Shown piece after piece: positions 15,652-24,200 of a DNA stretch of 64,000 nucleotides; positions within the stretch are counted from its first letter, which is position 1; every line of letters starts with the position of its first letter. The stretch spans positions 1-64,000 of the forward strand of contig JBOGVA010000080.1 of NCBI GenBank assembly GCA_050692195.1. The letters are read 5' to 3'. The position numbers and the translations under genes are program-made. Source of the stretch: JBOGVA01 sp050692195. GTDB lineage: Bacteria > Actinomycetota > UBA4738. The notes under the pieces are model-generated. The model did no database searches. It worked only from the letters and a program-made list of their open reading frames with translations, and had not been told where the DNA came from.

Positions 15652-16545
15652 GTGAATCAGGGACGACATGTGAAGATTGGACTTGCGCAACTGACGCGCA
15701 AACTGGGGGACAAGCACGAAAACGTTGCGCGCGGATCGGCCTTTGTTCGGGAAGCTGCAGAGAAGGGTGCAACGCTGGTCATTCTCCCCGAACTCTTCAA
15801 CACGGGGATGGTAGCAACGGATGTATACGACCAGGAACGCCTCGGGTGGGCAGAGACGACCGATGGAGAATCGATATCCGCCATGTGCGCTCTCGCTCAG
15901 GAGCTTTCAGTCGCGATCATCGCCCCCATATTCGAGTTTGAGCCCGAAGGAACTATGTGGTTCAACACTGCGGTCGTGATCGATGAAACCGGACAGGTTG
16001 TCGGGAAGTATCGCAAGCGTCACATCCCGATCATCCCTCGCCAGCTGGAGAAGGCATATTTCTCGCCAGGTGACATCTTCTATCGAGTCTTTGACGTTGC
16101 TGGCTGCAAACTGGGCGTCTTAATCTGCTACGACCGTCATTTTCCTGAGTCCTTCCGGCACCTGGCACTTCAGGGCGCGGAGGTGGTGGCTGTTGTTAGC
16201 AATACTCCGACGGAGTTCTCAGGGAAGAACTGGATTCCGGAAATGCACGTGAATGCAGTCGCAAATGGGTGCTTCATCGTTCAGGTGAATGCCTCCGGCA
16301 AGGAGGAGGATATCCCCTGGTTTGGTCGAAGCGCCGTGGTCTCTCCTCGGGGAGACGTGCTCTTGGAAATGGGGAGTGAACCGGGCGTAGAGGTCGTGGA
16401 GCTGCCTCTGGGCGAGATCGAGATCGTGCGCAGGCACTACGCGACTCTTCGAGACGTGCGAGCGGAAGACTTCGTCGGCTCAGTCCCGGAGCTGCCGCGT
16501 CATGCCGAGCAAGCGGCAACGCCGGGGAAGGCCTCTAGAGGCTGA
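15652..16545 (+). CDS. carbon-nitrogen hydrolase (nitrilase superfamily), N-carbamoyl amidase-like
   Basis: The 297-aa protein has the Glu-Lys-Cys triad: Glu47 in LPELFN, Lys122 in YRKRHIP and Cys159 in LICYDRHFPE. The body resembles beta-ureidopropionase, N-carbamoylputrescine amidase and N-carbamoyl-D-amino acid hydrolase, which split carbamoyl groups into ammonia and CO2. The GTG start has a strong ribosome site (GAGGAGGGAGGAG). The next gene encodes a cyclic amidohydrolase, giving the classic ring-opening plus decarbamoylation order of reductive pyrimidine or hydantoin breakdown. A plain amidase or nitrilase function remains possible. Confidence 0.88.
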   Translation: MNQGRHVKIGLAQLTRKLGDKHENVARGSAFVREAAEKGATLVILPELFNTGMVATDVYDQERLGWAETTDGESISAMCALAQELSVAIIAPIFEFEPEGTMWFNTAVVIDETGQVVGKYRKRHIPIIPRQLEKAYFSPGDIFYRVFDVAGCKLGVLICYDRHFPESFRHLALQGAEVVAVVSNTPTEFSGKNWIPEMHVNAVANGCFIVQVNASGKEEDIPWFGRSAVVSPRGDVLLEMGSEPGVEVVELPLGEIEIVRRHYATLRDVRAEDFVGSVPELPRHAEQAATPGKASRG

Positions 16546-16670
16546 GCGCGGGCGGGGACTGCTCAACGTCGTGAAGTAGCTGCCCGCGTCCTCGCCCGGT
16601 CCGATGGGGCGGCCTCACGTCGCGATACGCGATCGACGTGGGTCCGTAGACGACTGGAGGAGGGAGCCCC

Positions 16671-18068
16671 CTGAAGCTTTGGATCAAGGACGGCCTCCTT
16701 GTGAGCTCTGGCGGCCTACGTCGGGGGGACTTGCTTTGCACAAACGGAACGATCGAGGCCGTGCTGGAGTCCGGGGACAGGGCCATCGTGGACGCTCAAA
16801 TCGATGCTCGAGGATGCCTGATTTTTCCCGGCTTTATCGATCCTCATGTCCATTCTCGGGATCCTGGTCTTACCGAGAAGGAGGACATAGAACATGCTAC
16901 TGCTGGAGCTGCAGCGGGAGGGATTACGACCATCTTCGACATGCCGAACACAATTCCCCCGCCGCGCAATGCCTCCATCTTGGGAGGGCGTGTGGATGAG
17001 CATCTCGGGCGGGCGTTCACTGATTTTGGATTGTGGGGTCTGGCGATACCGGGGGAGAATACATCCGATATCGCCCAGCTGTTCAGAGCAGGAGCGATCG
17101 GGGTCAAGCTATTCTGGCCCTTCGCCATCACCAAGAGCGACAATCGAATCGTACCGCTTCCCGACAAGTGGAATGTCGAGGACTTCATTCTTCCCGCTGA
17201 TAACGGTACGGTATTCGAGCTGTTTCAGACGGTGGCGGAGATCGGCGGATTGTTAGCCGCTCATTGCGAAGATCCTGCCATCCTGAATGCGTCAAGAGCT
17301 GACAGTCTGGCCCGTCCCGCTAGCTTCGACACATTTCTACGAAGCCGTCCAGCCGTTGCTGAAAGCGTGGCCGTGGCAACAGGGATCGAATTGGCCCGAG
17401 CAACCGGATGCCGCTTCCACGCAGTGCATCTCAGTACGGGGCGCGCAAGCGAGCTAATCAAGCAAGGCCAGAACAGTGGTGCGCAAGTGTCCGGAGAGAC
17501 GTGTCCACAATACCTGCTGCTTTCCGATGCTGATTACGGCAGCATCGGGGCGGCGATGAAAGTGGTGCCTCCCATCAGAGGATCGGAAGAGCGAGAGGGT
17601 TTGTGGGCGGGAGTTAGAAGCGGGACCATTACGTCACTCGGGTCGGATCATGCGCCGCATACAGTGATGGAAAAGGCTCAAGAGGAATTTGAGCAACAGC
17701 CTCCGGGCGGGATCGGGGTCGAGACGCTTGGCCCCCTGATGATCAATGAGGCTCTGCAAGGACGACTGCCTCTTGAAAGCCTGGCATGGCTCCTCTCCGA
17801 GGGTACCGCACGACTCTATCGACTCTTCCCCCGAAAGGGTTCTCTTCTCCCAGGCGGCGACGCAGATTTCACGATTGTGGACCCAAGTGAATCCTTCGAG
17901 ATAAGGAACGAGCGCCTCCATGCGAAGAATAAGCTCAGCGCATGGCACGGGCGACGCCTCCTGGGCAGGATCAGGTGGACGGTGCTAAGAGGGGAGACGA
18001 TCGCAGTCGATGGTGAGCCGGTCGGTTCGCCCAGGGGCCAATTTATCTCTCCCGAGGGTCGAGCTTAG
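16671..18068 (+). CDS. dihydroorotase/allantoinase-type cyclic amidohydrolase
   Basis: The product of about 465 aa is an amidohydrolase-superfamily enzyme of the cyclic amide branch. Visible metal-site parts are FIDPHVHSRDPG, the carbamylated Lys in GAIGVKLFW, His in AAHCEDP, His in FHAVHLSTG, and Asp in GSDHAPH. The stretches KEDIEHATAGAAAGG and FDMPNT are shared with type I dihydroorotase and allantoinase rather than D-hydantoinase. No ATG or GTG gives the conserved first strand. A CTG at 16671 lies 7 bases after GGAGGAGGG and yields LKLWIKDGLLVSSGG, the expected start. The GTG at 16701 would cut this off. The likely reaction is opening of a cyclic ureide or imide to an N-carbamoyl acid, feeding the preceding amidase. 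Confidence 0.85.
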   Translation: MKLWIKDGLLVSSGGLRRGDLLCTNGTIEAVLESGDRAIVDAQIDARGCLIFPGFIDPHVHSRDPGLTEKEDIEHATAGAAAGGITTIFDMPNTIPPPRNASILGGRVDEHLGRAFTDFGLWGLAIPGENTSDIAQLFRAGAIGVKLFWPFAITKSDNRIVPLPDKWNVEDFILPADNGTVFELFQTVAEIGGLLAAHCEDPAILNASRADSLARPASFDTFLRSRPAVAESVAVATGIELARATGCRFHAVHLSTGRASELIKQGQNSGAQVSGETCPQYLLLSDADYGSIGAAMKVVPPIRGSEEREGLWAGVRSGTITSLGSDHAPHTVMEKAQEEFEQQPPGGIGVETLGPLMINEALQGRLPLESLAWLLSEGTARLYRLFPRKGSLLPGGDADFTIVDPSESFEIRNERLHAKNKLSAWHGRRLLGRIRWTVLRGETIAVDGEPVGSPRGQFISPEGRA

Positions 18069-18289
18069 CCGACAGCTGTGCCGTACTCGGCCTGGCGTGT
18101 GGCTGCCGTTCCTAGTGGCAGTGGGAGAAGTGCGGTCCGCGGATAGCAGAGACCGGAGTCTGTTCCTCGTCCTTGAGTACTGAGGCCGGGTTTGGACGAT
18201 TAGTAGAAGGGCCTCAAGCCACAACGCGCAATGAGCAGGACGCGCCCCCTGAGGTCGGCCAATCTGCCCTGACGGGTTCTGAATCCTTC

Positions 18290-19234
18290 CTAGGCCTTGG
18301 GCAAATCCCCTGCCTCGTCCGCGCCTCCGGCGCGGACCGTGGCACCACCGAGCACGATGAGACCCCCACCCAGTATCTGAAAGGCAGTCAGGGATTGGTT
18401 CAACCAGACGTATCCAAATAGCGCGGCGACGAAAGCTTCGACCATTGCGATGATTCCGGCTTGCCTTGTATCGACTTGGCGGAGGCCCCATAGCAGCAAG
18501 ATGAAGGGGATCACAGTAGCGAACGTCCCCAAATATAGGATCCCGGGTATTGCATCCCAGCGGAGAATGCTGGTTGGCCAGCCACGACTCACTTGCCATG
18601 CGGAAAGTAGGAAAGCGGCCACGAAGGAGGCGGCAAGGAAGCCACGCGCAGGATCGATGACTGCGGCTACCTGTTTCCCCGACATCCACATGATTGCCAA
18701 CCCAAGAGCGCCCCCGAGAGCGGCGAGGACCCCAACGGGATCTAGCCGTTGTGAGGCTCCTCCAAGCACACTTTGGAGTTCTGAAAGCAGGAGCACGCCA
18801 GCAAATGCAACTAGGACACCGACGGTTACAGGGAGGTTTGGCCGGATCCCCTGAACGAGCCATTTCCAAAGGACAAGCATTGCAGGAGCTGTGTACAAAA
18901 TCGTGGCGGCGATTCCGATGGGCAAGCTCTGTAGAGCGCGATAATAGGCTGCATTAGACACGGCGATTGAAATTCCGAAAACGACGACCCAAACTGACGC
19001 ACCTCTTCTCGTGCTGGGACCATCCGGCACCGTCCACCCCTTTATGGTGAGGATGACACCCAGGATCAGGGCCGCCATCCAATACCGGACTTGGACGAGT
19101 TCGACGGTGTCAATTCCACGATCAAGGAGAATGCGAGCGACGCCCTGCCCAACGCCCAACAAGGTACTGGCGACGAATATCGCGGCGAATCCTGTCCCCC
19201 TTCTGCGATTTGCCTTCTCAAATCGCTGAATCAT
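18290..19234 (-). CDS. EamA/DMT-superfamily transporter
   Basis: The 314-aa protein has ten hydrophobic helices arranged as two EamA repeats (for example FVASTLLGVGQGVARILL at the start and ILGGGLIVLGGATV at the end). Members export amino acids, metabolites or toxic intermediates, and some import. It is encoded on the minus strand, convergent with the cyclic amidohydrolase gene. In this setting it may release an overflow product or protect from the substrate, but nothing in the sequence shows which. Confidence 0.85.
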   Translation of the reverse strand: MIQRFEKANRRRGTGFAAIFVASTLLGVGQGVARILLDRGIDTVELVQVRYWMAALILGVILTIKGWTVPDGPSTRRGASVWVVVFGISIAVSNAAYYRALQSLPIGIAATILYTAPAMLVLWKWLVQGIRPNLPVTVGVLVAFAGVLLLSELQSVLGGASQRLDPVGVLAALGGALGLAIMWMSGKQVAAVIDPARGFLAASFVAAFLLSAWQVSRGWPTSILRWDAIPGILYLGTFATVIPFILLLWGLRQVDTRQAGIIAMVEAFVAALFGYVWLNQSLTAFQILGGGLIVLGGATVRAGGADEAGDLPKA

Positions 19235-19608
19235 CTTGTACCGTGCTTGGCCTTGTCCCTCTGCCCATGGTCGGAGGGCGATCTTGCCTCAAGACGGGAG
19301 AATCCGGTCGGAGGGGAACCCTGCGCGTAGAGCCGGCCGGCTTCCTCGACCACGATGTCGGCGAACTGGGCACCGGGACGAGCGCGCGCCGTCCGCCCGC
19401 GAAGCCGCGCTTCGCGCGCCTCACAGACAAACCGCTGGAGAGGCCGGGGCGGCGCGACGGGCGCATCCTGTGTCTTCCCGTTGTGCTTATTCTGCAGGCT
19501 CCCGCACCGTGGGCAGCGGACCCGTCCTTGGTTGCCATCCCCAGACCTCCCTATCCCCCCGTTACCGGTAGCTGCCACGAGAAAGGCTCTGCGACCTGAG
19601 ACTTTCAC
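19231..19608 (-). pseudogene. possible remnant of a zinc-ribbon transposase, in a high-GC patch
   Basis: A 125-codon minus frame contains RVRCPRCGSLQNKHNGKTQ, then LQRFVCEA, and later VVEEAGRLYAQGSPP. This order (CxxC ribbon, NGK, QRFxC, then EEAxRLYAxG) recalls N-terminal parts of IS1/IS1595-like transposases, but the second CxxC is broken and no DDE core follows. The patch (about 19270-19590) is much richer in GC than the genes on both sides, which suggests a separate origin. The rest of 19235-19747 shows no other gene. Confidence 0.3.
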
Positions 19609-19747
19609 CCTTTGTCAGATCCAATCGATCGGATGCTGTCCAAGATTATCCTGGTGCCGTTGGGCAAGGGGAGGCGAACAAGGCACGTCCGGACAACCAC
19701 CTTCGCGCCGCGCAGCAGCACAGAAATCGTAAGGAGACCTGATCGCG

Positions 19748-20515
19748 TTATGGGAAGGAATCGCCCACAGGCATGATCTCGTCAGGCGGAATGCCGTACT
19801 GAGCGAGTATCCGCTCCAGTTCGCCGGTTTCTTTCATTGTTTCCAGGACGCTGTTGAAGGCGGCCGCAATATCCGCTTCGCTCCGACGAAACCATAGAGC
19901 AGACTTCAGACGTGGTGCATCCGGGTCCTCGAATGGGTCAGCCAGTTCGAATCCCGCGTCGGGATGTTCCGCCAGATAGGCGAGACCCGCTGATCTCTCG
20001 AAGTACGCGCCGCCGATGCGCCCCTCAATAAGGTCTCGCCACATCGACGTCTGCTCCTGATAATTCACTACTCTCTGGTCACCAACCCTTTCGCGGATGA
20101 TGTAGTCTTCTGTCCCCTCTCCGATGGCCCCTACGGAGAAGCTGGCGGCAATCAGATCGTTCATCGAGTGAATGGTAGCCGGATTACCTTTGGGTACGAA
20201 GAGCACGTTGCGAGCCAGAAACAGCGGCACTGACGGCGCCGCTAGGCTGGCGCGCTTCTGGGACCATGCCAGGGAACACGTCACGAGGTCATATCGCTCA
20301 GAGGCCATTACCTCCTCGACCTCGTTGAGCCAGATTTCCTCGATGGAAGGTTGGGGCAGGCTGAGGCGTTTGCAGCACCGGGCGATGATTTCGCCATCAA
20401 TGCCACCGAGGGTTGCATCTTCATTAAGCGAAGAGAACGGATACTCCTCGACGTAGGCCACCATGAAGTTCTTGGTCGACCGTATTCGGTGAAGCGTCGG
20501 TCCATCAGTAGTCAA
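19748..20515 (-). CDS. family 3 (polar amino acid type) solute-binding protein without a signal peptide
   Basis: The 255-aa protein has the type II binding-protein fold of the SBP_bac_3 family: GIDGEIIARCCKRL, a glutamine/aspartate-rich middle, ALWFRRSEADIAAAFN and the terminal ETGELERILAQYGI. The N terminus (MTTDGPTLHRIRSTKNFMVAY) begins only some 15 residues before the first beta strand and has no hydrophobic signal or lipobox. A start further upstream is not available in frame with such a signal. It is either cytoplasmic, exported by another route, or 5'-truncated. It is divergent from the Rieske oxygenase gene, which puts it with the import module. Confidence 0.75.
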   Translation of the reverse strand: MTTDGPTLHRIRSTKNFMVAYVEEYPFSSLNEDATLGGIDGEIIARCCKRLSLPQPSIEEIWLNEVEEVMASERYDLVTCSLAWSQKRASLAAPSVPLFLARNVLFVPKGNPATIHSMNDLIAASFSVGAIGEGTEDYIIRERVGDQRVVNYQEQTSMWRDLIEGRIGGAYFERSAGLAYLAEHPDAGFELADPFEDPDAPRLKSALWFRRSEADIAAAFNSVLETMKETGELERILAQYGIPPDEIMPVGDSFP

Positions 20516-20604
20516 CCTAGACCCCCCCTCGCCCTCGCTATTGGATCCTCGCTCCTTGGGATTTTCATGACCTGTTTCCTGGTCTGATTAGGCAAGTTGG
20601 CAGT

Positions 20605-20634
20605 TTGACACCCTCGAGCTGGCCCAATTATCCT
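20605..20634 (+). promoter_or_regulatory. sigma70-type promoter for the Rieske oxygenase gene
   Basis: TTGACA at 20605-20610 and TATCCT at 20629-20634 are separated by 18 bp, close to a consensus housekeeping promoter. It lies 46 bp upstream of the proposed GTG start at 20680 and within the divergent gap shared with the binding-protein gene. Confidence 0.5.
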
Positions 20635-20679
20635 ACCAGCGTACCACGGACCAAGGGGCCCTTCGGGGGGTGTCACCGA

Positions 20680-21693
20680 GTGGATGACCTGGAGCGACAA
20701 AAACTGCGGCACGCATGGTTCCCGGTTGCTACCACGCGGGATGTGCGGATCGGAGTCCTAACATCCGCAAGGCTACTCGACACGCGGCTGGTGGTTACCC
20801 GGACGGAATCAAAGGTTGTCGTGGCGCAGAGTGACTGTCCTCACCGCGGAGCCGACATAGGGCTCGGAAACGTGGTTGGCAAGACGTTTGAGTGCCCCTA
20901 TCACGGCTGGAGGTACGATTTCGATGGCACCTGCGTAGACGTTCCATCGTTGCCGGATGGGGTAGGGCATCCAACCGCTCGACTGGGCATCCTTAACTCG
21001 CTAGAGAAATACGGCCACATCTGGGTGTCCTTGGACGATCCGGAACTGCCCATGCCACACATTGACGTGCTTGAGACGGGGGAGTGGCATGTGACTGCGG
21101 GGAAGCCCAGGGATGTCGCCTGCGGGCTGCGGCAAATCACGGAGAACTTCCGTGATATCAGTCACTTCGCCTTTGTACATCAGGGCACGATGGGCCCGGA
21201 TGTCCCTCGGGTTGTTCCCCCTTACCGGGTCGAGCAGCATGGATCTAGGCTGACCTGGACGATCAAGACAGAGTATGGAGCGGCGGATATCCTGCGCGAG
21301 TCGGTGATAACTGACTACAGTATCCACCTGCCCAGCATCGCCTACGTCAACTCCCGCCTGGATAAGGGAAGAAGATTCAATGGCCAATTTGTTGCGCCGC
21401 TTGGGGCAGATGCCGTACGACACTTCTACCTCGTTGGGATTGACACTGAGGCAGTGCAGTCGGGGATCTCGCTTGAAGAATACGCAGCTCTGCAGGCTCG
21501 CATATACCAAGAGGACATCCCCATAGTCGAATCCCAACTGCCCAAAGAGGCCCCGCTCGACCTTCATGGTCAGAACCACACTCGCGCAGACAAGTTCAGC
21601 CTTGCGTACCGTCGGCTCTACGCTGAGTGGCTAACAATGCAAGACCAGATCTGGCATGGCCTACGCGACAGAGAGCTACGGAAAGCGAGGTGA
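20680..21693 (+). CDS. Rieske-type non-heme iron oxygenase, alpha subunit
   Basis: The product of about 337 aa has a Rieske [2Fe-2S] site (Cys53, His55 in CPHRGADIG; Cys72, His75 in CPYHGW). The mononuclear iron site follows in ENFRDISHFAFVH (Asp and two His). The length and the C-terminal part fit single-component-type oxygenases such as vanillate O-demethylase, PAO and N-demethylases, which hydroxylate or demethylate small molecules. The needed reductase is not in the island and must come from elsewhere. The GTG at 20680 (VDDLERQKLRHAW) is preferred because upstream codons are unlike the family. It is downstream of a good promoter and next to two binding-protein genes, so it probably performs the first attack on an imported compound. 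Confidence 0.9.
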   Translation: MDDLERQKLRHAWFPVATTRDVRIGVLTSARLLDTRLVVTRTESKVVVAQSDCPHRGADIGLGNVVGKTFECPYHGWRYDFDGTCVDVPSLPDGVGHPTARLGILNSLEKYGHIWVSLDDPELPMPHIDVLETGEWHVTAGKPRDVACGLRQITENFRDISHFAFVHQGTMGPDVPRVVPPYRVEQHGSRLTWTIKTEYGAADILRESVITDYSIHLPSIAYVNSRLDKGRRFNGQFVAPLGADAVRHFYLVGIDTEAVQSGISLEEYAALQARIYQEDIPIVESQLPKEAPLDLHGQNHTRADKFSLAYRRLYAEWLTMQDQIWHGLRDRELRKAR

Positions 21694-21775
21694 GGCCCCA
21701 AATACACGGATGAGGCGTTCAAGGCTGCCGTTTCGTTTTCCAGTTGTTGAGACGCGGAGGAGGTTGGGGGTGGAG

Positions 21776-22738
21776 ATGAAGGTCGCCGGGAACTCATCCA
21801 AACGCGGGAGCGCGAAACTGAGGACCTCGACACTTGACAGGCGGACGTTTCTTGCCAGGCTAGGTTTTGGCGCTGCGACAGTTACGCTCGGCCCGGCCAT
21901 GCTTGCGGCGTGCGGCACCGATCAGCCAGGTGTGGCCGATGGCGGGGACCCACTTGAGCGATACCGTCGCGACGGAGTGCGTGCAGGCTACGCTGATATC
22001 CCCCCGCTTTCGATGACAGAGGGCGGGGCAATCGGTGGGTCTGAGCCGAAGCTCGCCGAGCTCGTACTGGAACGCCTTGATATTAGCTACGGTGAGACGA
22101 CGTTGGCCGACTTCTCGACACTCATCCCCGGGCTTCAAGCCGGCCGCTACGATATCGTTCCTTCTGGCGCATTCATCCGCCCCGACCGCTGCGATGCGGC
22201 GGAGTTCAGCCACCCCACCGTCTGGATTCTGGAGCAACTCGCCTTCCCGCAGGGCAACCCGTCGGGGATTACCACCTACGAGGATCTGGCGGCCAACCCC
22301 GAGTCAACGATGGGCATCATCGCTGGGGGCGCTGAGCGAGAATACATGCTCGACGTAGGGGTAAGTCCTGAGCAGGTCTTGGAGTTTCCTGAGATGCTTG
22401 ATGGGCTCGATGCAGTGAGGGCTGGTAGGATCGACGCTTTCAACTCCGACAACATCGCCATCACCTACACCCTCGCGCAAGGTGCCTATGGTGATCTGGA
22501 GGCTGGCGAACCGTTCCCCGCTGAACTTGGCGGAGAGGTGATTCCGACCTGCCTCGGCATCGCGTTTGCCGATGCAAACCTCCGGGACGCCTTCAATAAC
22601 GAGTTTCGCGCCGTGCAACAGGATATCGAAACGCTCGTCTCCCTCGGAGAGCCTTATGGCTTGACTCGCCAGAACTATGAAGATGCGGCCGCGCTCGATA
22701 TCGACGAGCTGTGCGAGCAGTTGCGGCAGGGAGAATAG
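21776..22738 (+). CDS. family 3 solute-binding lipoprotein with a Tat-type signal
   Basis: The product of about 320 aa begins with a twin-arginine signal (TLDRRTFLARLGFGAATVTL) ending in the lipobox LAAC, so it is a Tat-exported lipoprotein. The mature part is an SBP_bac_3 amino-acid-type binding protein (GYADIPPLSMTEGGAIGG, DFSTLIPGLQAGRYDIV, the final GEPYGLTRQNYEDA). The ATG at 21776 follows a GGTGGAG ribosome site; longer frames overlap the oxygenase gene. It precedes the two permease genes and is the obvious binding protein of that importer. Confidence 0.88.
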   Translation: MKVAGNSSKRGSAKLRTSTLDRRTFLARLGFGAATVTLGPAMLAACGTDQPGVADGGDPLERYRRDGVRAGYADIPPLSMTEGGAIGGSEPKLAELVLERLDISYGETTLADFSTLIPGLQAGRYDIVPSGAFIRPDRCDAAEFSHPTVWILEQLAFPQGNPSGITTYEDLAANPESTMGIIAGGAEREYMLDVGVSPEQVLEFPEMLDGLDAVRAGRIDAFNSDNIAITYTLAQGAYGDLEAGEPFPAELGGEVIPTCLGIAFADANLRDAFNNEFRAVQQDIETLVSLGEPYGLTRQNYEDAAALDIDELCEQLRQGE

Positions 22739-22815
22739 TCCGCGGAATGCGTCGAGCCGCCGACGATCCGCACCGACAGCCTGGAGGACTTATACGTGCC
22801 ATGTAGAGGATCGAC

Positions 22816-23499
22816 GTGGTAAGCGGATTAGTCTCCGGACTGACAGTCACGCTCCAACTCTTTTTCCTCGGAGCGGTTGTAGTGGCTGTCGTCGCGCCGC
22901 TCGCGGGGCTCGCCCGTCTCTCTAAGTCTCGGTTCGTTCGGGTCGTCGCAGGGACGTACGTGGAGGTCTTTCGAGGAACATCAGTCCTGGTGCAACTCTA
23001 CTTCGCCTTCTTTGTGCTGCCGATATTCGGCGTCGAGATCAGTCCACTGGTCGCCGGGACAATGGTTCTAGGACTCAACGTCGGAGCGTATGGATCTGAG
23101 ATCGTCCGAGGAGCGGTCATGGCGGTTCCCAGTGGTCAGGTGGACGCTGCGATCGTGATCGGCATGAGTCCCTGGCTGAGGATGCGACGGGTAATCTTCC
23201 CCCAGGCCTTTGTCACGATGCTGCCTTCAATCAGCAACCTCCTAATCGATCTTCTCAAGGTCACCTCCGTGGCGTCCCTCATTGGACTTGCTGACATCAC
23301 ATTCGAGGCGCGAAATCTTCGACGCTTTGTGGCTGGCGCCGGCACGCTGCAGCTCTTTACTGCGGTAATGGTCTTGTACTTCGTGCTCGCCTATCTCATC
23401 AGCGGTTCGATCCGCTTGCTCGAGGCGAGACTGTCGAGGGGACGGGATATCGGCCGCGCGGGGCGTATCGGACGGGTAGGTCAACGGGTAGGGGCATGA
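22816..23499 (+). CDS. amino-acid-type ABC transporter permease (HisM/GlnP family)
   Basis: The 227-aa protein has five transmembrane helices. The binding-protein-dependent permease motif is EIVRGAVMAVPSGQVDAAIVIGMSP (EAA loop), preceded by YVEVFRGTSVLVQLYF, which marks the polar amino acid (PAAT) family. It starts with GTG and overlaps the second permease gene by ATGA (23496-23499). Together they form the heteromeric channel. Confidence 0.9.
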   Translation: MVSGLVSGLTVTLQLFFLGAVVVAVVAPLAGLARLSKSRFVRVVAGTYVEVFRGTSVLVQLYFAFFVLPIFGVEISPLVAGTMVLGLNVGAYGSEIVRGAVMAVPSGQVDAAIVIGMSPWLRMRRVIFPQAFVTMLPSISNLLIDLLKVTSVASLIGLADITFEARNLRRFVAGAGTLQLFTAVMVLYFVLAYLISGSIRLLEARLSRGRDIGRAGRIGRVGQRVGA

Positions 23500-24194
23500 C
23501 TGCGGCCATCACTTGGAGTTGGGAGCACGCCCGAGAAGTGGCGCCGTATCTGGTCGAAGGGCTTTGGATAACGGTGCAAGCAACCCTCTTGGCCTCTGCG
23601 ATCGCTCTCGTGGCCGGATTGCCCATCGCGATAGCACGCACTTCTAGCGTAAGGACCCTGCAGGTGGCGGTGGCTGGTGTCGTGGAGTTCGTCAGAGGAA
23701 CACCGATCTTGATCCAGCTCTTCTTCCTCTTCTATGTGTTACCAGATTTCGGGGTGCAGTTTTCCCCCTTCGCTACCGGCGTTCTTGGCTTGGGAATCCA
23801 TTACACAGCGTACACATCAGAGGTCTACAGAGCGGGTATCCAAAGCGTGCCTAGGGGACAGTGGGACGCGAGCGCGGTACTCGGTCTGCCCCTTCGGAGG
23901 GTCTGGCTCGCCGTAATCACCCCGCAGGCGCTCGTGCCTGTTCTTCCTGTGCTGGGGAATTACGTGGTGATGATGTTCAAAGAGTCTGCTTTGTTGTCAG
24001 CAATCACGGTCCAGGAGCTAACTTTCCGTGCGAGGTTGATCGGAGGCCATTTCTACCGCTTTCTTGAACCGTTCACCCTTATGGCCGTTTTCTACCTGGT
24101 GGTCAGCTATACGGCGGTTCTTATCGTCCGCCGCCTCGAGCACCGGATTCGGCGCTCGAGGCGGGTTGTCGTCTCGACAGCGGCGCCGGAATGA
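23496..24194 (+). CDS. amino-acid-type ABC transporter permease (second subunit)
   Basis: This 232-aa paralogue of the preceding permease has the same landmarks: VVEFVRGTPILIQLFFLFYVLPDFG and an EAA loop (SEVYRAGIQSVPRGQWDASAVLG). Five hydrophobic helices are visible. The matching ATPase is 4.7 kb downstream at 28852 rather than adjacent, with enzyme genes placed in between. This suggests that the transporter and pathway genes are one functional unit. Confidence 0.9.
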   Translation: MTAAITWSWEHAREVAPYLVEGLWITVQATLLASAIALVAGLPIAIARTSSVRTLQVAVAGVVEFVRGTPILIQLFFLFYVLPDFGVQFSPFATGVLGLGIHYTAYTSEVYRAGIQSVPRGQWDASAVLGLPLRRVWLAVITPQALVPVLPVLGNYVVMMFKESALLSAITVQELTFRARLIGGHFYRFLEPFTLMAVFYLVVSYTAVLIVRRLEHRIRRSRRVVVSTAAPE

Positions 24195-24200
24195 GCCCCC

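Noticed and set aside
16671..18068. Assignment of the cyclic amidohydrolase as housekeeping pyrC
   Set aside because: The motifs are dihydroorotase-like, but the gene is in a transferred catabolic island beside an N-carbamoyl amidase-like gene, without other pyr genes; a catabolic cyclic ureide role fits better.
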